DNA of 64,000 nt from an uncultured Sphingopyxis sp. (GTDB lineage: Bacteria; Pseudomonadota; Alphaproteobacteria; Sphingomonadales; Sphingomonadaceae), in assembly GCF_900078365.1 (NCBI RefSeq), contig NZ_LT598653.1, positions 992,001-1,056,000 of the forward strand, given 5' to 3'. A program made the position numbers and the translations under genes. Under the pieces are notes generated by a model. It saw only the letters and a program-made list of their open reading frames with translations, was not told the origin of the DNA and searched no databases. Shown in pieces: positions 34,358-44,635 of the stretch (its first letter is position 1; each line of letters starts with the position of its first letter).

Positions 34358-36571
34358 GTGCGGATAAGGGCGATTTTAACACTGACGATGCTGGTCTCGA
34401 CGGCGCATCCGGCGCTGGCGCGCGACCTGCTCGTGGCCGACCAGGCGCAATATCAGGCCGCGGTGAAAAAGGCGCAGCCGGGCGACACGATCATCCTCGC
34501 CGACGGCGAATGGCGCGATTTCCAGATCGTCTTCACCGGGGCCGGCACTGCGGAGCGGCCGATCGCGCTGACCGCGCAGACCAGGGGCAAGGTGCTGCTC
34601 ACCGGCCAGTCGAACCTGCGCATCGGCGGAAAGCATCTTCTCGTCTCGGGCCTCGTCTTCAAAAATGGCGCGAGCCCGACCCGCGAAGTCATCAGCTTCC
34701 GCCGCGATTCCAAAACGCTCGCTTCCGACAGCCGCGTCACCGAGACCGTCATCGACGGCTTCAGCAAGGCCGACCGCCGCGCCGAGGACATCTGGGTCGC
34801 GCTCTACGGCACCGGCAACCGCGTCGACCATTCGCATTTCGAGGGCAAGACCAACGCCGGCGTGACGCTCGCGGTGATCCGCCGCGCGGGCGACCCGCTC
34901 GACAACCGCCATCGCATCGATCATAATTATTTCGGCCCGCGCCCGCCCTTGGGTTCGAATGGCGGCGAGACGATCCGCATCGGCACCAGCGAGGAATCGC
35001 TGTCCGACAGCCACACGATCGTCGAGCGCAACATCTTCGACCGCACGAGCGGCGAGGTCGAGATCGTCTCGGTCAAGGCGGGCGGCAATATCATCCGCGA
35101 AAATCTGGTGCTGGCATCCCAGGGCGCCTTCGTGCTCCGCCACGGCAACGGCAACCTCGTCGAGCGCAACATCTTCTTCGGCAAGGGCGTGCCCGACACC
35201 GGCGGCGTGCGCATCATCAACCGCGACCAGATCGTGCGCGACAATTATTTCGAAGGGCTCGCGGGCAGCTCGTTCAAGAGCGCGATCACCGTGATGAACG
35301 GCGTGCCCAATTCGGTGATCAACCGCTATCATCAGGTCGCGAACGCGCGGATCGAGCGCAACAGCATCATCGACGTCGCGCGCATCACGCTCGCGGCGGG
35401 CGCCGACGCCGAACGCTCGGCGCCGCCCGTGGACAGCCGGTTCGAGCGCAACCTGATCGTCGGCGCCAAGGGTGCGGACCCGTTCCGCGCCGAAGGCGAG
35501 ATCGGCGGCATCGCCTTCGCGGACAATGTCGAGGCGAAGGTCGCAAATCCTTTACTGACAACCGGCGTCGAGCAGCGCGAGGTCGCGCTCGAACGCGCCG
35601 CCAACGGTCTGCTTTATCCCACCGACCCGGCGCTGGCCGCCGTCGGTGCGCCGCGCGACCTCATGCCCGTGACCCGCGATGAAGTCGGCGCGAGCTGGTA
35701 TCGCGGCGATGCGCCGGAGGCGGCGTTCGGCGCCGGCGCCACGCGTCCGATCGCGGCGGGAGCCTCGCTTGCAGAGGCGGTTGCCGATACGAAAGCCGGC
35801 GACACGCTGGCGCTCGCCACCGGCACCTATGACATCGCCGCGCCGCTGACGGTGCGCCACCGGCTGACCATCGCGGGCGCGAAGGATGCGAAGCCCGTGC
35901 TGCGCGTCGCGTCGAGCCTCGCACGGATCGAGGGCGGCGGCGGGCTGCGGCTCGAAAATCTGTCCGTGGACGCCAGCGCGGCCCCCGGCGACGGCGCGCT
36001 GATCGCGGTCGGCGCCAGCGTCGCGCCCAACTATAGCATCGCGCTTGAGGGCGTGTCTGTGCGCGGCCCCGGCAAGGGCCGCCTCGACGGCATCGCCATG
36101 GCGCCCGGCACCTTCGCCAACGATGTGACGATCACCGAAAGCGATTTTTCCGCAATGGGCGTCGTCGTCGCCGCGACCGGCGAGCAGGAACCGAAGGGCT
36201 GGTATCCGATGGAACGGCTGACGATCAGCGGCAGCCGCTTCGCCGGCGTCGCGATGGTCGCCGACCTCTTGCGCAAGGGCAGTGACGAAAGCACGTTCGG
36301 CCCATGGTTCGCGATGACCGGATCGAGCGTCGCCAATAGCGGTGCGGGCGGTGCGTCGCTGCGCGTCTCGGGCGCCCAGCACAGCGACATCGCGCAGAAC
36401 AGCTTCGCCAAGTCGGACGGCATCGTCGTCATCCATTCGGTCGGCGCGCCCGAAACGCGCATTGCCTCGAACGCTTTCGCCGCGACCCCCGCGCCGCGCA
36501 TCGAGGAACTCGCGTGGAAAGGTCCGCCGCGCGGCCAAATCACCGGCAATATCGTCGAGGCGCGCCCGTGA
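34358..36571 (+). CDS. PL6 alginate lyase (chondroitinase-B-like), two-domain
   Basis: 737 residues; GTG 34358 preceded by GGGTGAGG. A signal peptide is followed by a right-handed parallel beta-helix. The active-site pattern of polysaccharide lyase family 6 is complete: E233 and E235 in GEVEIVSVK for Ca2+, catalytic K240 in VSVKAGGN, and R261 in VLRHGNGN, 21 residues after the lysine as in characterised PL6 alginate lyases. NGGETIRIGTSEESLSDS upstream supplies the Ca-site Asn. A second helix domain fills residues about 470-737, as in two-domain PL6 enzymes. It cleaves alginate by beta-elimination. It is the first gene of the operon; its stop overlaps the PL17 start (GTGA). Confidence 0.92.
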   Translation: MRIRAILTLTMLVSTAHPALARDLLVADQAQYQAAVKKAQPGDTIILADGEWRDFQIVFTGAGTAERPIALTAQTRGKVLLTGQSNLRIGGKHLLVSGLVFKNGASPTREVISFRRDSKTLASDSRVTETVIDGFSKADRRAEDIWVALYGTGNRVDHSHFEGKTNAGVTLAVIRRAGDPLDNRHRIDHNYFGPRPPLGSNGGETIRIGTSEESLSDSHTIVERNIFDRTSGEVEIVSVKAGGNIIRENLVLASQGAFVLRHGNGNLVERNIFFGKGVPDTGGVRIINRDQIVRDNYFEGLAGSSFKSAITVMNGVPNSVINRYHQVANARIERNSIIDVARITLAAGADAERSAPPVDSRFERNLIVGAKGADPFRAEGEIGGIAFADNVEAKVANPLLTTGVEQREVALERAANGLLYPTDPALAAVGAPRDLMPVTRDEVGASWYRGDAPEAAFGAGATRPIAAGASLAEAVADTKAGDTLALATGTYDIAAPLTVRHRLTIAGAKDAKPVLRVASSLARIEGGGGLRLENLSVDASAAPGDGALIAVGASVAPNYSIALEGVSVRGPGKGRLDGIAMAPGTFANDVTITESDFSAMGVVVAATGEQEPKGWYPMERLTISGSRFAGVAMVADLLRKGSDESTFGPWFAMTGSSVANSGAGGASLRVSGAQHSDIAQNSFAKSDGIVVIHSVGAPETRIASNAFAATPAPRIEELAWKGPPRGQITGNIVEARP

Positions 36572-38730
36572 CCCGCACGCTCGCGCTCCTGCTCGCCGCC
36601 GCGACGCTGCCCGCCGTCCCGGCGGCGGCGCAGACCCCGCCCGCCGCTTCGGCGCAAGCCTATGCGCCGCTCTTCGCGGCCGAGGTCGAACGCGCGCGGC
36701 GCGACGTCGATGCGTCGATCGAGGCGGGCATCAACGTGCCGGTGCCCAAGGACCCCGGCGGCGGCTTCACCCACGAACAGCACAAGCGCAATTATCGCAT
36801 CATCTTCGAGGGCGGCCAGCTCTTCCGCCTGACCGGCGATACGCGCTACCGCGATCATGTCCGGGGCCTGTTGCTTGCCTATGCCGACCTCTATCCGGGG
36901 CTCGGACCGCATCCCGCAAAGGCCAACCGGAACGCGGGTCGTCTTTTCTGGCAGAGCCTCAACGATAGCGTCTTCCTCGTCAACGCGGTGCAGGGTTATG
37001 CCCAGATCCGCGATGCGCTCTCCGCCGCCGACCGCAAGCGCATCGACGACAATGTGATCCGCCCGATGGCGCGCTTCCTGTCGGACGAATCGCCGCAGGT
37101 CATCAACCGCATCCACAATCATGCGACGTGGGCGGCGGCGGGCGTCGGCCTGTCGGGCTATCTGCTCGGCGACCGCGATCTCGTCGACAAGGCGCTGCTC
37201 GGGCTCGACAAGAGCGGCAAGGCGGGCTTCCTGCGCCAGCTCGATCTGCTCTTTTCGCCCGACGGCTATTATGCCGAAGGGCCCTATTATCAACGCTATG
37301 CGCTGCAACCTTTTGTCGTCTTCGCGGCCGCGATCGCGGCGAACGATCCCGACCGAAAGATCTTCGAATATCGGGGCGGCATCGTGCTGAAGGCGATCCG
37401 CACCGCGATCGACCTGACCCACGACGGCTTTTTCTTGGCCGTAAACGACGCGATGCCCGACAAGAGCCTGCGCACCGAGGAGCTCTATCACGCGGTCGCC
37501 ATCGGCTATGCCGCGACCAAGGACCCGGCCTTCCTGTCGATCGCGAAGTGGCAGGGCCGCACGGTGCTGACCCCCGCGGGGCAGGCGATGGCCGCCGATC
37601 TCGCGGCGGGCAAGGCCAAGCCTTGGCCGTTCGGCTCCCGGCTGCTGTCCGACGGCCCCGACGGCAAGGGCGGCGCGCTCGTGCTGCTGCGCACCGACAG
37701 TGATCCCGCCGGGCCGCTGCTCGTCGCCAAGAATACGGTGCAGGGCATGGGGCACGGCCATTTCGACCGGCTCGGCTGGCTCTATTATGACGAAACCGGC
37801 GCGGTCGTGACCGACTATGGCGCCGCGCGCTTCCTCAATGTCGAGGCGAAGCACGGCGGGCGCTACCTGCCCGAAAACGACAGCTGGGCGAGCGCGACGA
37901 TCGCGCACAACACGCTTGTCGTCGATGAGCAAAGCCACTTCGCAGGTGACTGGAAAGCCGGCGAAAAATCGGGGACGCGTCAGCTCGCCGCATCGCTCGA
38001 AGGCCCAACCCGCTATACGATCGCCGAGATCGACAGCGCCTACAAGGACGTCGCGATCCGCCGCGCTTTGCTACTCGTCGAGGGCGAAGGCCTCGCCAAT
38101 CCTCTGACGCTCGATATCCTCCACGGAACTAGCAGCGGCAGGCATGTCTATGACCTGCCGCTGCATTTTTCGGGGCATATCATCGACAGCGACATCGCGT
38201 TCGACCGCAATCTCGCCGAGCGGCCGGTGCTGGGGAAGGCGAACGGCTACCAGCATCTGTGGGTCGACGGGACGGGGACCAAGGCCGGCAAGGCGCGGCT
38301 GACGTGGATGCAGGGCAGCCGCTTCTACAGCTACCATATGCTGCCGCCCGCGGGGGCGCGCTTCATCCTCGCCGAAAGCGGCGCGAACGATCCCGAGTTC
38401 AACCTGCGCCGCGAGCCCGCACTGATCCAGCGCGTCGAGGGCGCGGCAAACGCAACCTTCGTCAGCCTGCTCGAACCGCACGGCGCCTATGACGCCGCGG
38501 CCGAGACGGTGGTCGCGAGCAGCGCGCGCGTCGCGGCGCTCGAGCATCGCCGCGAAAAGGGCGTCGATCTCGTCCTCGTCACCCTCGTCGACGGCCGCCG
38601 CATCGTCATCGCCGTCGCCGACGACGTCGCCGCCGATGCGAAGCACAGCCTTACCGTCGACGGCCAAACCCTCGCCTGGACCGGCCCCGTCGGCCGCCTC
38701 GACCTCGCCAAGACCGGAGCGAAGAAATGA
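36568..38730 (+). CDS. PL17 oligoalginate lyase (exo-acting)
   Basis: 720 residues from GTG 36568, coupled to PL6. Signal peptide ends near VPAAAQ. The (alpha/alpha) barrel contains WQSLNDSVFLVNAV, NRIHNHATWAAAG with N184-H185, and EGPYYQRYAL with Y241. The N-H to Tyr distance of 57 matches the catalytic Asn/His and Tyr of characterised PL17 enzymes. The C-terminal heparinase II/III-like beta domain has GMGHGHFDRLGWLYYDETG. It releases unsaturated uronate monomers that become DEH (4-deoxy-L-erythro-5-hexoseulose uronate). It ends in an ATGA overlap with the MFS gene. Confidence 0.92.
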   Translation: MTRTLALLLAAATLPAVPAAAQTPPAASAQAYAPLFAAEVERARRDVDASIEAGINVPVPKDPGGGFTHEQHKRNYRIIFEGGQLFRLTGDTRYRDHVRGLLLAYADLYPGLGPHPAKANRNAGRLFWQSLNDSVFLVNAVQGYAQIRDALSAADRKRIDDNVIRPMARFLSDESPQVINRIHNHATWAAAGVGLSGYLLGDRDLVDKALLGLDKSGKAGFLRQLDLLFSPDGYYAEGPYYQRYALQPFVVFAAAIAANDPDRKIFEYRGGIVLKAIRTAIDLTHDGFFLAVNDAMPDKSLRTEELYHAVAIGYAATKDPAFLSIAKWQGRTVLTPAGQAMAADLAAGKAKPWPFGSRLLSDGPDGKGGALVLLRTDSDPAGPLLVAKNTVQGMGHGHFDRLGWLYYDETGAVVTDYGAARFLNVEAKHGGRYLPENDSWASATIAHNTLVVDEQSHFAGDWKAGEKSGTRQLAASLEGPTRYTIAEIDSAYKDVAIRRALLLVEGEGLANPLTLDILHGTSSGRHVYDLPLHFSGHIIDSDIAFDRNLAERPVLGKANGYQHLWVDGTGTKAGKARLTWMQGSRFYSYHMLPPAGARFILAESGANDPEFNLRREPALIQRVEGAANATFVSLLEPHGAYDAAAETVVASSARVAALEHRREKGVDLVLVTLVDGRRIVIAVADDVAADAKHSLTVDGQTLAWTGPVGRLDLAKTGAKK

Positions 38731-40010
38731 GCAATATCAAAGGCCGCTTCCGCTGGGGCGTGATCTCGCTGATCGCGCTTGCGACCGTCATCAATTATAT
38801 CGACCGCAACGCGCTCGCCGTGATGTGGCCCGAAGTGTCGAAGGAAATCGGCGCCACCAAGGAAGATTATGCGCTGCTGGTGACGATCTTCATGATCTTC
38901 TACGCCTTCGGCCAGTCGCTCTTCGGGCGCATCTTCGACGCGATCGGCACGCGGATGGGTTTCACCCTTTCGATCGTCATCTGGTCGCTGTCGATCGCAG
39001 CCCACGCCCTCGTGCGCTCGATGCCGCTGCTCGTCTTCCTGCGCGCGACGCTGGGGGTCAGCGAGGCGGGCAACTGGCCCGGCGCGGCCAAGGCGAACGC
39101 GCTCTGGTTCCCGTCGCGCGAACGCGCGCTGGCGCAGGGCATCTTCAACGCCGGCGCCTCCTTGGGCGGCATCATCTCGGCGCCGTTGATCGCGCTTCTG
39201 TTCGTCCAGTTCGGCTGGCACGGCACCTTCCTCCTCATCGGCGTGCTCGGCTTCATCTGGCTCGTCCCCTGGCTCTGGTTCTACAAGGCCGATCCCGACA
39301 AGCATCCGGGGATCAGCGAGGAAGAGCGCGCCTATATCCTGACCGGCCGCACCGAGGCGGGCCGCGACGACGGCCGCCGGGTGCCGCTTGGCGAACTGCT
39401 CCGCTATCGCCAGAGCTGGGGCGTCATCCTGTCGCGCTTCTTCCTCGATCCGGTCTGGTGGCTCTTCGTGTCGTGGCTGCCGATCTACCTCGCCGAAACC
39501 TTCGGCTTCGACGTCAAGCAGATCGGCCTCTTCGCCTGGGTGCCCTTCGTCGGCGCGATGCTCGGCAGCCTGTTCGGCGGCTGGTTCGCGGGCCGGATCA
39601 TCACGAGCGGCGGCAGCGTCCACAAGGCGCGCACGCTCAGCATCGCGATCGGCTGCGCGATCATGCTCCCCGCGCTGCTCTTCACCATCGGCGCGAGCGA
39701 TCCCCTGACCGCGGTGCTGCTGATCGCGTGCATCCTCTTCGGCTTCCAGATGGCGATCGGCAACATCCAGACGCTGCCGAGCGACTATTTCGGCGGCGGC
39801 GCGGTCGGCAGCCTCGCAGGCGTCAGCGGCACCGCCGCGGTCGCGGGCACGCTGATCACCACCTGGCTCGTCCCCATACTCACCAAGACGAGCTATGCGC
39901 CGATCTTCGCGCTCTCGGCGGCGATCGTCCCGATTTCTTTCCTGTGTTTCTGGCTGGTCGGCGGTCGCGTCGCACCGGTCGCCACCCAACCCACTCCCAA
40001 TCAAGAATAA
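38727..40010 (+). CDS. MFS transporter, hexuronate (ExuT-like) type
   Basis: 427 residues, twelve hydrophobic segments. The N-terminal YIDRNALAVMWPEVSKE, GRIFDAIGTRMG loop and GVSEAGNWPGAAKANALWFP are hallmarks of the anion:cation symporter (ACS) family with hexuronate carriers. In this operon it probably brings DEH or uronate monomers into the cytoplasm. ATG 38727 overlaps the PL17 stop by four bases. Confidence 0.9.
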   Translation: MSNIKGRFRWGVISLIALATVINYIDRNALAVMWPEVSKEIGATKEDYALLVTIFMIFYAFGQSLFGRIFDAIGTRMGFTLSIVIWSLSIAAHALVRSMPLLVFLRATLGVSEAGNWPGAAKANALWFPSRERALAQGIFNAGASLGGIISAPLIALLFVQFGWHGTFLLIGVLGFIWLVPWLWFYKADPDKHPGISEEERAYILTGRTEAGRDDGRRVPLGELLRYRQSWGVILSRFFLDPVWWLFVSWLPIYLAETFGFDVKQIGLFAWVPFVGAMLGSLFGGWFAGRIITSGGSVHKARTLSIAIGCAIMLPALLFTIGASDPLTAVLLIACILFGFQMAIGNIQTLPSDYFGGGAVGSLAGVSGTAAVAGTLITTWLVPILTKTSYAPIFALSAAIVPISFLCFWLVGGRVAPVATQPTPNQE

Positions 40011-40023
40011 GGAAATGCACCAC

Positions 40024-40776
40024 ATGACTCTCCAGGGCAAAACCGCGCTCGTCACCGGCGGCGGCCGCGACATCGGCCGATCGGTCTCGATCGCGCTCGC
40101 GCGCGCCGGGGTGCGCGTCGCGATCAACTATAACAGCGGCCGCGAAGCCGCCGAGGAAACGCTCCGGATGATCCAGGACGCGGGCGGCGACGCCTTTCTG
40201 GTTCAGGCCGACGTCACCGACAGCAACGCCGTCCGGGCGATGCTCGAAGAGGTCGGCATCGCCTTCAGCGGCCGGCTCGACATCCTCGTCAACCTCGCGG
40301 GCGGCATGGTCGCGCGCAAGACGCTGAGCGAGATGGACGAGGAGTTCTTCGACCATGTCATGACGCTCAATCTCAAATCGGCCTTCCTCGTCCTCCAGGC
40401 GTCGCAGCCCTTCCTCGGCGAAGGATCGGCGGTGGTGAACGTCTCGTCGCTCGCGGGCCGCGACGGCGGCGGCCCCGGCGCGTCGGTCTATGCGACCGCG
40501 AAGGGCGCGCTGATGACCTACACGCGTTCGATGGCGAAGGAACTCGGGCCGCAGGGCATCCGCGTCAACGCCGTCTGCCCCGGCCTGATCGGCACCAGCT
40601 TCCACGACATCTTCTCGAAGCCCGAAGGCCGCGCCGCGACCGCGAACAACACGCCGCTCCGCCGCGAAGGCCATCCCGACGAGGTTGCCGACACGATCGT
40701 CTATCTCGCGTCGCCCGCCGCGAGCTTCCTCGCCGGCGTCTGCCTCGACATCAACGGCGGACTGGCCTTCTCGTGA
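40024..40776 (+). CDS. SDR oxidoreductase, probable DEH reductase
   Basis: 250 residues from ATG 40024 (AAGGA about 10 bases upstream; ATG 40015 is too close). A classical SDR: TGGGRDIG cofactor loop at 11-18, NLAGG near 90, catalytic S in NVSSLAGRDGG, YATAK with Y-x-x-x-K, and the GRxxxPxEVAD-like C-terminus. Position after PL6, PL17 and the uronate carrier suggests reduction of 4-deoxy-L-erythro-5-hexoseulose uronate to 2-keto-3-deoxygluconate, as SDRs do in other alginate degraders. The cofactor choice is not clear. The specific reaction is inferred from context. Confidence 0.85.
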   Translation: MTLQGKTALVTGGGRDIGRSVSIALARAGVRVAINYNSGREAAEETLRMIQDAGGDAFLVQADVTDSNAVRAMLEEVGIAFSGRLDILVNLAGGMVARKTLSEMDEEFFDHVMTLNLKSAFLVLQASQPFLGEGSAVVNVSSLAGRDGGGPGASVYATAKGALMTYTRSMAKELGPQGIRVNAVCPGLIGTSFHDIFSKPEGRAATANNTPLRREGHPDEVADTIVYLASPAASFLAGVCLDINGGLAFS

Positions 40777-41615
40777 TGCGCCGGCTTCTCGCAACCGCGG
40801 CCTGCGCCCTGCTCGCGAGCGGGGCGCAGGCACAGGAGCGCGAACGCACCGACGCGCCGCCGCTCGAGCCGTACAAGATCATCCTCGTCGGCGATTCGAC
40901 GATGGCACCGCACAGCGGGTGGGGCGGGGCGTTTTGCGCGCATCACGTCAAATCGTCGGTCGCGTGTCTCAACACCGGGCGCGGCGGGCGTTCGACGCGC
41001 AGCTATCGGCAGGAAGGCAGCTGGGACATCGCGCTCGCCGAGGCGAAGGTGCCGGGCTATCGCGGTACCTGGGTCCTCATTCAGTTCGCGCACAACGACC
41101 AGTCGTCGAAACCCGAACGCTGGACCGACGAGACGACCGAGTTCCCCGCCAACCTCCGCCGCTTCGTCGAAGAGGTGAGGGCGGCGGGCGCGACGCCGGT
41201 GCTCGTCACCCCGCTGACGCGGCGCGAGTTCCAGGGCGGCAAGCTCAAGAACACGCTCGCGAGCTGGTCTGACCAGATCCGCACCGTCGCGAAGGCGATG
41301 GACGTGCCGCTCGTCGATCTCAACGCGCTCAGCGCCGCACAGACGCAGGAGATGGGCGCCGAGACGGCGACCAAGCTCGCGCAGGTGCCGCCGACCCCCG
41401 AGGAACTCGCCGCCGCGAAAGCCGGAACGACGCTGAAAGCGCGCCCCGCGCCGCCTCCGCCGCCGCCGATCACCGGCGATGGCGCGCGCGGGCAGGTGAC
41501 GCGCAAGTTCGACTATACGCATCTCGGCAATGTCGGCGCCGAAGTCACCGCCAAGCTGGTGACGCAGGCGCTTGCCCGCGCCGTGCCGGGGCTTCGGAGC
41601 CAATTGGTGCGCTAA
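40776..41615 (+). CDS. SGNH/GDSL esterase (rhamnogalacturonan acetylesterase-like)
   Basis: 279 residues; ATG 40776 overlaps the preceding TGA, and GTG 40773 is an alternative. Signal peptide ends at GAQAQ. Block I is VGDSTMAPHSGW with nucleophile S41, block III is FAHNDQSSKP, and the D-x-x-H triad end is FDYTHLGNVGAE. This layout matches rhamnogalacturonan acetylesterase-type SGNH hydrolases. A Pro-rich insertion (PAPPPPPP) lies before the last block. In an alginate operon it may remove O-acetyl groups from bacterial alginate; that is inference. It is the last gene of the operon. Confidence 0.85.
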   Translation: MRRLLATAACALLASGAQAQERERTDAPPLEPYKIILVGDSTMAPHSGWGGAFCAHHVKSSVACLNTGRGGRSTRSYRQEGSWDIALAEAKVPGYRGTWVLIQFAHNDQSSKPERWTDETTEFPANLRRFVEEVRAAGATPVLVTPLTRREFQGGKLKNTLASWSDQIRTVAKAMDVPLVDLNALSAAQTQEMGAETATKLAQVPPTPEELAAAKAGTTLKARPAPPPPPPITGDGARGQVTRKFDYTHLGNVGAEVTAKLVTQALARAVPGLRSQLVR

Positions 41616-41620
41616 AATCA

Positions 41621-41655
41621 TGTATGGCAATATGGACTAACCAATCTGCCATACA
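41621..41655 (+). promoter_or_regulatory. Operator-like inverted repeat before second receptor
   Basis: TGTATGGCA (41621-41629) is inverted as TGCCATACA (41647-41655). Inside, AATATGGACTAACC resembles the element at 34252. A TTGACA follows at 41662-41667. The GTATGG...CCATAC half-sites match the palindrome before the GntR gene at 44651-44666. Confidence 0.6.
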
Positions 41656-41727
41656 CAATGGTTGACAATCGTGCTGCGATGTTCGACAGCATTGGTCATA
41701 ACAGAATCGGTATCTGGGAGAGACGAA

Positions 41728-44598
41728 GTGAATTCTCGTAATCAAATCCGTGCGCGTTCGCTCCGCGCCGTCTTGCTGGCCGGCGCCGGCACGACCTTGC
41801 TCGTCGCCGCGATGCCCGCGATGGCCCAGGACGCCGCCGCGCCTGCCGTGCAGGACGAAGAAGACGCGATCGTCGTCACCGGGATTCGCGAGACGATCCA
41901 GAATTCGATCAACACCAAGCGCGAGGAAACCGCGATCGTCGACGCGCTGTCGGCCGACGACATCGGCGACCTTCCTGCGCTGTCGGTCGGTCAGGCGATC
42001 CAGACGATCACCGGCGCGACGACGCACCGCGAAAAGGGCGACGCCTCCGAAATCGCGCTGCGCGGCCTCGGCCCCTTCCTCTCGAACGCGACCTTCAACG
42101 GCCGCGACGCGACGAACGGCAGCGGCGACCGCTCGGTCAATTTCAATCAATTCCCCTCCGAACTCGTCAACAATATCAAGATCTACAAGACGCAGCAGGC
42201 GGACCTCGTCGAGGGCGGCGTCGCCGGCACGATCGAGATCGGCACGCTGCGCCCGCTCGACTTCGGCAAGCGCCGCATCCAGGGCGAGGTCAAGGCGCAG
42301 TACAACCCCTATGGCGACCGCATCGTCGGCTCGGGCGGCATCGGCTGGCGCGGGACGCTGAGCTATGTCGACCAGTTCGCGAACGATACGATCGGCATCG
42401 CGATCGGCGTCCAGCGCAACGACACCAACAATCCCGAGGAAACCTACGCCGCCAGCAGCACCTGGGTCGCGTGCCGCGCCGACAATGCCGCCAGCGGCAA
42501 TTGCGACGAACTCCAGCGCGAGGATTACGGCCAGGATCCCTATTACCTCGTCCCCAATTCCTACATCTTCCGCCAGATCAGCGAGACCGACAAGCGCGAC
42601 GCGGCGTTCGGCGCGATCCAGTGGCGCCCGTCGGACCGGATCAACGTCAACCTCGACGTCCAATATTCGGACCGCACCTTCGTCGAAAGCCGCCGCGACC
42701 TGACCATTTCGGAGGCGCGGCGCGGCCTCACCAACGTCGAATATGACGAGAATGGCATCGTCCGCTACCTCGAAGGATCGAGCTCGCTCGAATCGAACGG
42801 TTCCGAACTGTCGCGCTCGGAAGAATATCTCGGCGGCGGCCTGTCGGTGGAATGGCAGCCGAACGACCGGCTGACGCTGACCTTCGACGGCAGCTATTCG
42901 CGCACGATCCGCAAGGAGATCGAACGCAATTTCCGCCTGCGCACCGACCGGAACGACCTCAACGGCGATCGGACCCCGGTGGGCGACCAGCGCATTCCCT
43001 ATATCTACGAACTCGCACCGGGCAGCTTCGTGCCCACAATCACGATCGACCCGCGCTTCGACCTCAACAACCATGATCTCTTCTGGGACGACGCCCGCTT
43101 CCGCCGCGACGAGAGCAAGCGCCGCAACGAGATCATCGCGGGCCGCTTCGACGCCGCTTACGAGCTCGACGGCTTCCTCAGCCGGATTTCGGCGGGCGCG
43201 CGCTGGTCCGAACTCACCTTTCGCGACTATGACCTGCGCAACGAGGATTTCAACGACCTGATCTCCGACATCGACATGGAGGGGGAGCGGACGATCAACA
43301 ACCAGTGCCGCCAGGCCTTCCCGCAAACGGGCTATCTGTCGGCGGCCGAGGGGAACAGCATCAACAGCTGGGCGACCTTCGACGTCGATTGCCTGTTCGG
43401 CGCTTATCTGGGCACCGTTGATCCAGGGCTGCCCGACGAGCTGCGCGCGGCCGCCAACCGCGACGTCACCGAACGCACGCTCGCGGGCTATGTGATGGCC
43501 GACTATGACGCCGATCTCGGCAATATGCCCGTCCGCGGCAATTTCGGCGTCCGCATCGTCCGCACCGACGTCACCTCGAACGGGCTGCGCAGCGACCTCG
43601 TCCTCGTCCCCGATGACACCGATCCCGGCCGGTTCACGCTCGCCGAGACCAGCGATTTCCAGACGGTGCGGATCAAGAGCCGCAGCACGCGCATCTTGCC
43701 GAGCGTCAACGCGATCTTCGAGGTCGCGCCCGATACGCTGGTGCGCCTAGCGGGCTATCGCGCGATGTCGCGTCCCAACCCGAGCGCGCTCGGCGCCGGG
43801 CGCACCTACACGCTCGGCGACGGCAACGAAGGCGGCTTCACCTCGATCGAAGAGGCGATCGGCAATGTCCGCGCCAACGGCAGCCCGCGCCTCAAGCCTT
43901 TGATGTCGTGGAACGCCGACGCCGCGATCGAATGGTATCCGAACAAGGACAGCCTGCTGTCGGCGACCGCCTATTACAAACAGTTCAACGGCGGCTTTCA
44001 GCCGGTCGTCTATGACGAGACTTTCACGATCAATGGCGAGCAGGTCACCGTTCCGGTCACCCAGACGCGCAACAGCCCCGACAAGTCGCGCATCTACGGC
44101 CTCGAGCTCACCGCCGCGACGCGCTTCAGCTTCCTGCCCAAGCCGCTCGACGGTCTCGGCGCCAAGGTCAGCTACAATTACGCCGATTCGAACTTCGAAA
44201 CGCAGGACATCCGTCTGGGCGACGAATATGATCCGGTGACCGAAGAGGTCCGCGAAGGGCTCATCGCCCCCGCCGGTCTCTCGGGCTATTCGAAACATGT
44301 TCTGTCGGCGCAGGCCTATTACGAACTCGGCCCGGTGTCGCTGCAGGCGATCTACAATTACCGCAGCAAATATTTCCAGGACTTCGTCGGCGGCAACAGC
44401 CAGCTGCGCTATGTCGGGCCGAGCGAAACGGTCGATTTCCGCGCCTCGCTCGCGCTGATGCCCGGCGTGTCGCTGCGGTTCGAGGCGCTCAACCTCTTCA
44501 ACGAGCCCAAGGCGACCTATATGCCCGTTTATGGCAGCAGCCGCCAATATCACTATTACGGATCCAAATATTTCATCGGCCTGCGGGCGCGGATTTAG
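41728..44598 (+). CDS. TonB-dependent outer-membrane receptor (alginate locus, 2)
   Basis: 956 residues from GTG 41728, chosen because GGGAGAGA lies about 6 bases upstream and the signal peptide (LLAGAGTTLLVAAMPAMAQ) then starts properly; the longer reading has no signal. A DAIVVTGIRETIQ TonB-box region is followed by the plug (ADDIGDLPALSVGQAIQTIT; LVEGGVAGTIEIGTLRPLD). The barrel ends in FIGLRARI. Being the second receptor beside alginate genes, with the shared operator motif, it probably takes up a different oligomer size or composition. Ligand inferred. Confidence 0.9.
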   Translation: MNSRNQIRARSLRAVLLAGAGTTLLVAAMPAMAQDAAAPAVQDEEDAIVVTGIRETIQNSINTKREETAIVDALSADDIGDLPALSVGQAIQTITGATTHREKGDASEIALRGLGPFLSNATFNGRDATNGSGDRSVNFNQFPSELVNNIKIYKTQQADLVEGGVAGTIEIGTLRPLDFGKRRIQGEVKAQYNPYGDRIVGSGGIGWRGTLSYVDQFANDTIGIAIGVQRNDTNNPEETYAASSTWVACRADNAASGNCDELQREDYGQDPYYLVPNSYIFRQISETDKRDAAFGAIQWRPSDRINVNLDVQYSDRTFVESRRDLTISEARRGLTNVEYDENGIVRYLEGSSSLESNGSELSRSEEYLGGGLSVEWQPNDRLTLTFDGSYSRTIRKEIERNFRLRTDRNDLNGDRTPVGDQRIPYIYELAPGSFVPTITIDPRFDLNNHDLFWDDARFRRDESKRRNEIIAGRFDAAYELDGFLSRISAGARWSELTFRDYDLRNEDFNDLISDIDMEGERTINNQCRQAFPQTGYLSAAEGNSINSWATFDVDCLFGAYLGTVDPGLPDELRAAANRDVTERTLAGYVMADYDADLGNMPVRGNFGVRIVRTDVTSNGLRSDLVLVPDDTDPGRFTLAETSDFQTVRIKSRSTRILPSVNAIFEVAPDTLVRLAGYRAMSRPNPSALGAGRTYTLGDGNEGGFTSIEEAIGNVRANGSPRLKPLMSWNADAAIEWYPNKDSLLSATAYYKQFNGGFQPVVYDETFTINGEQVTVPVTQTRNSPDKSRIYGLELTAATRFSFLPKPLDGLGAKVSYNYADSNFETQDIRLGDEYDPVTEEVREGLIAPAGLSGYSKHVLSAQAYYELGPVSLQAIYNYRSKYFQDFVGGNSQLRYVGPSETVDFRASLALMPGVSLRFEALNLFNEPKATYMPVYGSSRQYHYYGSKYFIGLRARI

Positions 44599-44635
44599 GC
44601 GGAACGGAAACTAAGTTCGGTCATGGGCTTCAAAC

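Noticed and set aside
38487..40127. 546-codon frame opposite the MFS gene
   Set aside because: Charged low-complexity product, antisense to a clear transporter.
41662..41727. Upstream ATG-like start for the second alginate receptor
   Set aside because: The added residues lack a signal peptide and a ribosome site; GTG 41728 has both.
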